NCBI GenBank assembly: GCA_033980235.1 | Contig: CM067062.1 | Span: 12,233,991 to 12,297,990 of the forward strand | Length of the DNA stretch: 64,000 nt | Source: Diadema setosum | Taxonomy: Eukaryota > Echinodermata > Echinoidea > Diadematoida > Diadematidae | Direction: 5' to 3' | Shown: positions 57,660-64,000 of the stretch, in pieces | How positions within the stretch are numbered: the first letter of the stretch is position 1 | Layout of the letters: the number at the start of each line of letters is the position of its first letter | Program-made: the position numbers and the translations under genes | The notes under the pieces: generated by a model | What the model was told of the DNA's origin: nothing | The model's input: only the letters and a program-made list of their open reading frames with translations | Database searches by the model: none

Positions 57660-57825
57660 TATAAAAGACGGTGGCAGTTTGTACAGAGTCACAGGGGTGA
57701 TATACCAATAGAAGCTAGAAGCTGCTGGAATTTACTGCAACCACATAAAAAGAAAGCACCAGTTTGCTGAAGTACCGCACGCCCATATTGCAGGGAACGT
57801 CCTCATTGCTACAACGGAGAACAAG
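57660..57825 (+). promoter_or_regulatory. TATA promoter and leader exon, family gene 4
   Basis: TATAAAAG at 57660-57667; transcription expected near 57690; leader exon ends ACAACGGAGAACAAG|GTATG (57825). The end aligns with ATGGAGAACAGCAAG of genes 2 and 3, but the ATG is ACG here, so translation must start at the Met in the next exon. Promoter sequence upstream is unlike that of genes 1-3. Confidence 0.6.
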
Positions 57826-58263
57826 GTATGAAGTTTTCTTTGAATCAGTTTGTATTCTTTCCAAAATCACAGTTAGATGATGAAACTTTCACGAACAAGA
57901 AGTCTAAATGTATAAACGCTGTGACAACCACTTCAGAATAATGCGTGTGTATGGGTGCGTGTATGTATGTGTGTACTCTTTAGTCAGAAGGTATAAAACT
58001 CCATTGACTATTCTATCACCAATTGGCAATTCTGCTTTAAAGATTTTCTTTAATTTGGGAAAAGCTAGAAAATGAACAAAAAAGTTTGAGCACAGTGTCA
58101 TTACGCTTTGATAATTCAGGTTAATATCATCAATATTTTGTAACAAATAACGATCCTTTATCTTTAAAAACATGCTATGAAGATGATAAAACATATGCAT
58201 AAAATACAATTAAGATTATTATATAAAATAACAAAAGTGACAATTTGTTTTTCTTTTCCCTAG

Positions 58264-58448
58264 ACAATGCAAGCGACAAAGTCTTAAAGTATTTTATGAT
58301 CCCAGACATGGATCATAACTCTATCTCTCCGATACCAGAGGGAGACGTAGAAAATATCTCTCTTTCGAGCGAGATTGAACTATCAGCCTCTACAAATGAC
58401 AAAGAAGAAATCAAAATCTTGATATATGCTTTTTTTAATGTTCTTTGA
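58264..58448 (+). other. Possible cryptic exon in gene 4 intron 1
   Basis: A strong acceptor (TTTTTCTTTTCCCTAG, ending 58263) is followed by 61 open codons with a balanced amino-acid mix (starts after the acceptor as DNASDKVLKYF; later IPEGDVENISLSSEIELSAS), ending TGA at 58446-58448. No donor is obvious before the stop and no family is recognised. It could be an alternative last exon, a remnant, or chance. Confidence 0.25.
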
Positions 58449-58793
58449 ATTAGAATCCAGGGGAATTGTATTTTACAGATATCTTTCATAATGTATACTG
58501 ATATGTGTGCATTTTTGTGCGTCTATATTTTACAAACTTACGAAAACAATATCGAGTGTGAAATTTGGGATTCAAAGTGGTTTGTCTTTACTTGACCTCT
58601 CTTAAAAAGTATCCTTTTATGCAAAAAAAAAAAAAAGATGAAAAACGAATAATCAAAATACAGACAGTTCAGTGAAGTATTAATTGTGCTTGATAAATGA
58701 CCTTTTTCCCTCCTTTGAAATTTCAATTCTTGCAATCCTTGTATTATCATGGTGCATAAGATTTACTTAGTAAACTCTTTCTCAACTCTTCAG

Positions 58794-60931
58794 ATGAAGC
58801 TATCCACCGTAGTCTCCTTTTGCTTTGTACTCTATATCGCTGCCTCCGCGACATCCGGTGAGTTTGATTAGTCTACCTCTCCAGCCCTAACTCTTTTTTT
58901 GCTGGACCCTTTTACGATCCTTGTTTTATTGTCCTTATTCATGGGCAGTGGAGGGGAACATAATTCATTATCATTTTTTTTTTAAATGAATAAATCTGAA
59001 CACTCAACGTGCTTAAGATGAAATGATATAGAGTGCCACCAAAATGTGTGTGTTTTTTTTTTACGAAATTATTATTCCCACATAATGTACTTTTTAATAA
59101 AAAGAACAAACCCCTGCTTATTTCTATATCTATATGGGTGTATCTTTTGAAGAGCAGGTTCACGTCATCATCATGATCATGTTCCATTGATTTCGGATGT
59201 AATACCTTTGTTGAGATATTAGTGTGACCTTCTTGATAACACTCAACGTAAAACAAAACAAAATAAACAAAAACTAGATTTACAACTATTATGACCAGAA
59301 ATATTTTGTGATCAAGTACTGCACAGAAGCCCGATTTCTATCTTGCTGTAGGGGCCTCGGTCCAGCTGGTTATGGACACGTTCTTCAGTTTATGCGATGA
59401 ACATTCGAAGAGTGGTTGCGCCTTGTCATTGTACTCCGAGTCGCCGGCAGAGACGCGGGCTCTTCTACTGGAGGCCGACGAGGGTGCGTTCTGTGTCACG
59501 GGCGAAGAGGAGGCGCTGGACTCGGCTTGTGACGTGTTGTACTACGTATGCGAGCTCGACGGGACCGATGTTGAGAGATGTCCGGTGACCCGTGAGTCTC
59601 CCCCCCCCCCAATACCAACAATCATTGTTTGAAGTCAAGACAATCAGCTCATTACCAACAAAACAGGCTCAAACTTAATTATTGCAACAGAAAGACGAAA
59701 TTGTCATGAGAAAAATAAAAACGTACATCAAGTTTCTATCATATCCATCCTATGAAGTTTGGAGAGTTAATTTTTTTTTCAATAATTTTTCATCTATACA
59801 TCATCTTTAATTCTGCACATCTCCCCCAAAAAGGAGGTTGATTGTTATCATCAGGATTGGTCTGTCTGTGTGCAAAATATCAAAAAAAAAAGTTGTGTAT
59901 GGATATGGATGAAATTTGCAGGAAAAGTTAATAATTACACAAGGAAAAGATGTGTAAATTGTCGGTAGTTATCAGGAAATTTGTGTTGATTTTTTAATGT
60001 ATTTATGATCTTTTGGTAGATAGGGTTAACGAACTTGGGATTTTAAGCCAGTAAGCAGCGCGTATTTGAGGCTTACATCAGACGCGCACTAAAGCGAGTA
60101 TTCTTCTCGGTGAGGCGCTGCGAAGCTGGAAGCTGATTAAGTGAACAAAAGACTTCTATATAATCGGACGATTTTCAGCATGCGCCATTACTCTTTGAGT
60201 GCTTTTCTGTTTAGTACATATTTCCCTATGCATTCATTTACGTTCTTGCTGGACCCTCTTTTCATTTGCCCCTTCTTTGACATTAGTTAGTATTGATATT
60301 TTTTTTTTTCGCCATGATCGCTGTCTTTATAGCTTGTTGTCTCACTGAGCGGTAAAAAATGCTTATGAACGTTATTTTTCTGACGAATGTTGGCAATAAG
60401 TAGGGTTCGCCTCTGCCATTAGCGACATTTAGCGAGTTTTAGCGATGTTTAGCAACAACAATAGCTACATTTCAGCAAATGTATGCGAATATGTTTGCGA
60501 AAGGCAGTTGACGACTATTAGCGACCGTAAGGAATTTTTAGCGACAGTTTTTGCAAAGATTAGCAACTATTTGTCAATCCTTTACTACTATTTGTGAATG
60601 TTTGGGACTTTTGCTAATTCAAAATTCTCAACGTTCGTATAAGCATTCGCCAGTCAGTGACACAAGCTAAAGAGAGCAAGAAAAACTGTTGGCGAATTTT
60701 CTTAAAATAAAGAACCTTTTGCAACCTTTTGCTGCTCAGTGAGTTACCGTCTTGCTTTATGAAGTATTAACTAATCCCTTTTATTCTCCCCGTTTTTTTC
60801 TCATGTCGTTTCCAGAGTATCGACTCCGACGGAAAGTCGAGGATGCTTCGAACTCTACTTCCACGGAGTCCGAGGAGTCCGCCTCGACGCCCGACAAGGC
60901 AGCTCCCGGCCCCAGCAAATCAGGGATCTGA
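58794..60931 (+). CDS. Six-cysteine secreted protein family, gene 4 (diverged, opposite strand)
   Basis: Plus-strand exons 58794-58857, 59352-59591, 60816-60931; 420 nt, 139 aa. Start is the ATG directly after the CTCTTCAG acceptor. Residues 1-21 are a signal peptide (MKLSTVVSFCFVLYIAASAT). Six Cys at 36, 44, 69, 81, 88, 98 give spacing x7, x24, x11, x6, x9, one residue longer in one loop than genes 1-3. Shared core: ALDSACDVLYYVCELD versus ALESACHVLYYVCSLD. The furin-type site is RLRR (104-107), the sequon NST (114-116). The tail (STESEESASTPD) is acidic, then has a Pro/Ala-rich end unlike the others. Exons 2 and 3 have exactly the same lengths (64 and 240 nt) and phases as genes 1-3. Coding exons are more GC-rich than the introns. 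AATAAA is at 61729. Function unknown. Confidence 0.82.
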
Positions 60932-61790
60932 CAACGGCTAGACATCCACCATCTCTGATCACCATCACGGCAGCTGCTTATCGTCTGATTCTATCGGTCT
61001 TAGTCCTTCCTTTTCAAGCGACCTTAACCCTCTTCGATTCTTAATCTGATTTTCAATTGTATTTGCAAATATGTACGAATTTCTCTAAACCACTTCATGC
61101 TTTCCAATATCCGGCAAGGTCGAGTTTTTCAGTTCCCTAAGTAGGCCCTATATACGCGGCAGCATGAAAGCAAACATAACCGGCAGTCACGTGAGTGAGT
61201 TTTGCCACACAAACCACTGCGATATCCCAATGCAGCAGAATATAAAAATACATGTATAGATGTTTTCCATTGCGTCTTAGAGCGTATCATCTTATTGCAA
61301 TCTGCTGCTTTGCCAACTTATTGGTTCTTTACGACTCACTCCATAAATACCTTCATTTCATCAGCTTTCATGGTGATTACGAAATATTAAACTAAGAAAA
61401 ACACCCTTCGGCTGTAATCTCAAATTCTACCATGCAGTTTCAATGCTGACTGAATTACTTATGCACCTATTCAAATATGTATTTTCTTTAATGCATGAAA
61501 GATATGACAGGAAGTGCTATATTACTGCGTTATAATAGTAATACTTTTTATTCAAGAGCTTTTTATATCGGCGTATATATGTCTTTTCTATATCAAATTT
61601 CTAATTCTCATTGCCCTGCATGTTAAATGGCATGTCTTGTCCTGAGCAATGCATTGCAGCTGTAATAATGTGTTCATTTCTATTGTGTTGTACGTCTTTC
61701 AATTTTTCATTGTTGTTTGATAAATCTAAATAAAGTGATGATATACTACATGACAAAAATCATAATTGTCTCTGTATTCTGCTTATTTAG
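60932..61790 (+). other. 3' UTR and downstream flank of family gene 4
   Basis: No ORF with coding character. The first clear poly(A) signal is AATAAA at 61729-61734, giving a ~800 nt 3' UTR if used. Confidence 0.5.
61729..61734 (+). terminator. AATAAA poly(A) signal, family gene 4
   Basis: AATAAA within TCTAAATAAAGTGATG, followed by a TG-containing stretch. First canonical signal after the gene 4 stop. Confidence 0.55.
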
Positions 61791-62047
61791 AAGTAGAAAA
61801 TAAGACACGGGGAACCAAATTACCCCCATCAAGCATTTGAGTTGAAGTAAATGAACGACTTGAAGTAGTGTTGATAGAGGAACTGGGTACGGCACTTATC
61901 AACTGGGTCACCGACAAGTCATAATATGAAATAAAATATATTTTAACCCACAAGTCACTGAAAAAAAAAAAGGTTCATGAGTCATACAGACCACAGGTAA
62001 TATACATCCAATGAGGGTGACATAAGCCCCGTGGTGTATGACCGTCA

Positions 62048-62215
62048 ACTCGTGCGTCTTGTTTGCCTGATGTGGGACTCACGAGCCATTTTTGCCTAGT
62101 GTCAGACTCGTGGGCCTTGTTGCCAGTGTCGGACTAATTGGCCTTATTTGCCGAGTATACAAGCTCATGGGCTGTATGATTCGTGGGCTGTATGACTGGT
62201 GAGTGTCGAACTCGT
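62048..62215. repeat. Degenerate ~29 bp minisatellite
   Basis: About five diverged units with the pattern ACTCGTGGGCCTTGTTGCC followed by AGTGTC(A/G)G: compare ACTCGTGCGTCTTGTTTGCC, ACTCACGAGCCATTTTTGCC, ACTCGTGGGCCTTGTTGCC, ACTAATTGGCCTTATTTGCC. It is followed by shorter CATGGGCTGTATG / CGTGGGCTGTATG doublets. Confidence 0.65.
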
Positions 62216-62795
62216 GACGTGCACCCGAATCAACCTATACACGGAATTACATTATCCTCTAATCGCGGTTTCAGACAGGCTCACTGTTCCCTTGAATATC
62301 AATTTCACAAAATATAAGAAACCTTCCATTTTTTAGATAAAATCATTCAAGACGTTGAAGAAAGGTAGGCCTACATAATGTAACAACGCTTGAGACACTC
62401 CTCGTACCATGCATCTATCAATTACTTGTATAAGTAATAAGATTTGTTGAAAACTGTCAAATTCCTGTGGCAAATGGTCACGATATTTCTTTTATCAAAA
62501 ACTCAACTGTATACTCGCAGCTTGTTAACTCGCTGAAAATCACAGCCATTAACAAAATATGAACCATCAAAACTTATAGGAAGAAATATATTAAACATAT
62601 CGATTGTTTTGAAAGCAAATAAAAATAAAGATGTAACTTTTGTCTTATATCAACATCTTACCTCTGTTTGAGCCCACAATTTAGGAGTCTTGAAAATATT
62701 TCCCCCGAATCAATGCTAAAGAGATGGTTTGGAACACAAAACTAGCTTATCTGTTATGGGTCAAGTCATCGCCTGTTTATTGGATTAAGGTATGA

Positions 62796-62796
<1 letters not shown>

Positions 62797-62847
<51 letters not shown>
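62797..62847. repeat. GA microsatellite with G-run
   Basis: Pure GA tract of about 40 bp followed by about ten G. Confidence 0.9.
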
Positions 62848-62850
<3 letters not shown>

Positions 62851-63895
62851 AGAGAGTAGAAAGAAAATAGATGAAAACTTCGCTATTATTTGGACTACAG
62901 TGCTGTTCAGGGAAACATGTGACTATATAAGTATGAGACAGGGCAACACTTTGTATTAATGATATCCCAATATTCCCAATACTTTCAACACAGCAAGACA
63001 AATGAAGTTTAATTTCTTTGCTAGTGTGACCAACAGTGTCGTGCTGCTGGAAATTGCGGTTAAGCGCCATAGAATTCAAAAGTCTGAGTATTACTTAACG
63101 CAAAAATTTTCGCTGCTTATGACTCTTAATATATCAGCAACCTCATATGGTACTTGCAGATTCGAATATTTGTAAAATAAAGATATACATTATATTTGTA
63201 TTAAAGTCAGAGGAACTGCAACCAAAGTAAATTGCATATGACTTTCTTATATAGTCAAAATTTGTGCTGAAAGGTATTCATAATATCTACGCCTCATGTT
63301 ACTGCTGTTGACATTCATGCCCTGATTGAATGTCAAGATTTTTCTAAAAACTGTGACATCCATCAACACAGTTATAACGAAATTTCGATATAACGAAAGA
63401 AAACTGCTGGTCCCGAAGACTTCGCTATAACGGGAGTTCACTGTACAAGTGTATATCAAATTTATGAAGAGCAATTGCGATTCGTCTTTTTGAAAATGAA
63501 GCGCGAGCCATTTGTAAGTGACAAACTGTCGAGATTCTGCATTTTCACTGCAAGTTTTGTTATTTTTGTAATAGTGAGGCTTTACCATTTTTCCCCTCTT
63601 CTATGATTTTGATTTTCAATATTGTATCAAAAGTGATAAGTGACACAAAGACACAAATCTAACAAAACGCCTCCTGTTCCATTATTACCGAGTTTATCTG
63701 ACAGGACGTTCAACAGAAGTCAGATGGTTCAAGGTGTATAAAATGTTAGGAAGATTTTCCTCAGCATCATACCATTTCATTTGTCTGAATTCACGTCAAG
63801 GTGAAGATAGGAATCACCCTGGTCTAAGCCCTTACTGAAAATCAAAAACTGTTTACTCTTTCAAAGAATATGCACCAGCGTGCAGCGTTAACCCC

Positions 63896-63904
63896 TTTAT
63901 TTGT

Positions 63905-63955
<51 letters not shown>

Positions 63956-64000
63956 TTCATTTATTTATTTATTTATTTATTCATTCATTCACTCATTTAT
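63896..64000. repeat. TTTA tetranucleotide microsatellite at window edge
   Basis: Nearly pure TTTA units with a few TTCA variants, continuing past the end of the window. Confidence 0.95.

Larger units (their letters stand above)
56085..57825. repeat. Head-to-head inverted duplication around two promoters
   Basis: Left arm 56085-56433 and right arm about 57310-57825 are inverted copies, separated by a ~880 bp unrelated spacer. Shared words include TCTGCTCGTCAGAAGATGCA, GTCACTGTCTACTTCGATTT, ACTTTGCGGGGATTATC and CAGGGAACGTCCTCATTG. In the right arm a ~155 bp piece is repeated in tandem (about 57376-57530 and 57531-57685), so that arm is longer. Both arms carry a TATAAAAG box pointing outward. 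Confidence 0.75.
62216..64000. other. Intergenic region without a supportable gene
   Basis: Holds a GA tract (62797-62837) followed by a G-run, a short piece of interspersed repeat with TATAACG words (about 63369-63446, ending GTTCACTGTA), and a TTTA microsatellite at the right edge. The 100- and 113-codon ORFs here have no recognisable features. Confidence 0.5.

Overview
This is metazoan nuclear DNA: AT-rich, intron-rich, with spliced genes, an intact CR1-like LINE, many short foldback (MITE-like) elements and microsatellites. The two housekeeping genes are clearly animal orthologues but not vertebrate-like in detail. With the repeat style this suggests a marine invertebrate, possibly a deuterostome such as an echinoderm; I cannot prove the clade from sequence alone.

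Layout. (1) 200-6184, minus: 5' part of SSRP1 (FACT subunit), six coding exons, running off the left edge. (2) 6185-7831: shared upstream region with a ~200 bp AAT microsatellite. (3) 7832-26848, plus: complete DDX52/ROK1-type DEAD-box helicase, 14 exons, predicted 641 aa. Intron 8 holds a CR1-like LINE on the opposite strand with both ORFs open; intron 12 holds a 5'-truncated LINE of another family. (4) About 24257-52945: three head-to-tail copies of a ~9-10 kb segment. Each carries a bit of the DDX52 3' region (the real gene in unit 1, pseudo-exon-13 remnants in units 2 and 3) plus one minus-strand copy of a small secreted-protein gene. (5) 52946-58793: divergent sequence with foldback elements and a head-to-head inverted duplication of a TATA promoter and leader exon. 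(6) 58794-60931, plus: a fourth, diverged member of the same gene family. (7) 60932-64000: intergenic sequence with a degenerate minisatellite and simple repeats.

The most unusual content is the four-gene family. Each gene has a leader exon, a 64-nt signal-peptide exon, a 240-nt exon encoding six spaced cysteines, and a last exon encoding a furin-type site (RFRR/RLRR), an NST sequon and a Ser/Thr/Asp/Glu-rich tail. I do not recognise the family. Predicted products are small secreted proteins of 136-140 aa. Exon lengths, phases and cysteine spacing are kept between the near-identical trio and the diverged fourth gene, which argues for real, selected genes.

The repeats date events: the duplicates lack the intron-12 LINE, so that insertion came later; units 2 and 3 share a foldback element inside pseudo-exon 13 and lack the DDX52 last exon; units 1 and 2 share an intron insertion absent from unit 3. 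All gene models come from reading splice sites and reading frames by eye; no database search was run.
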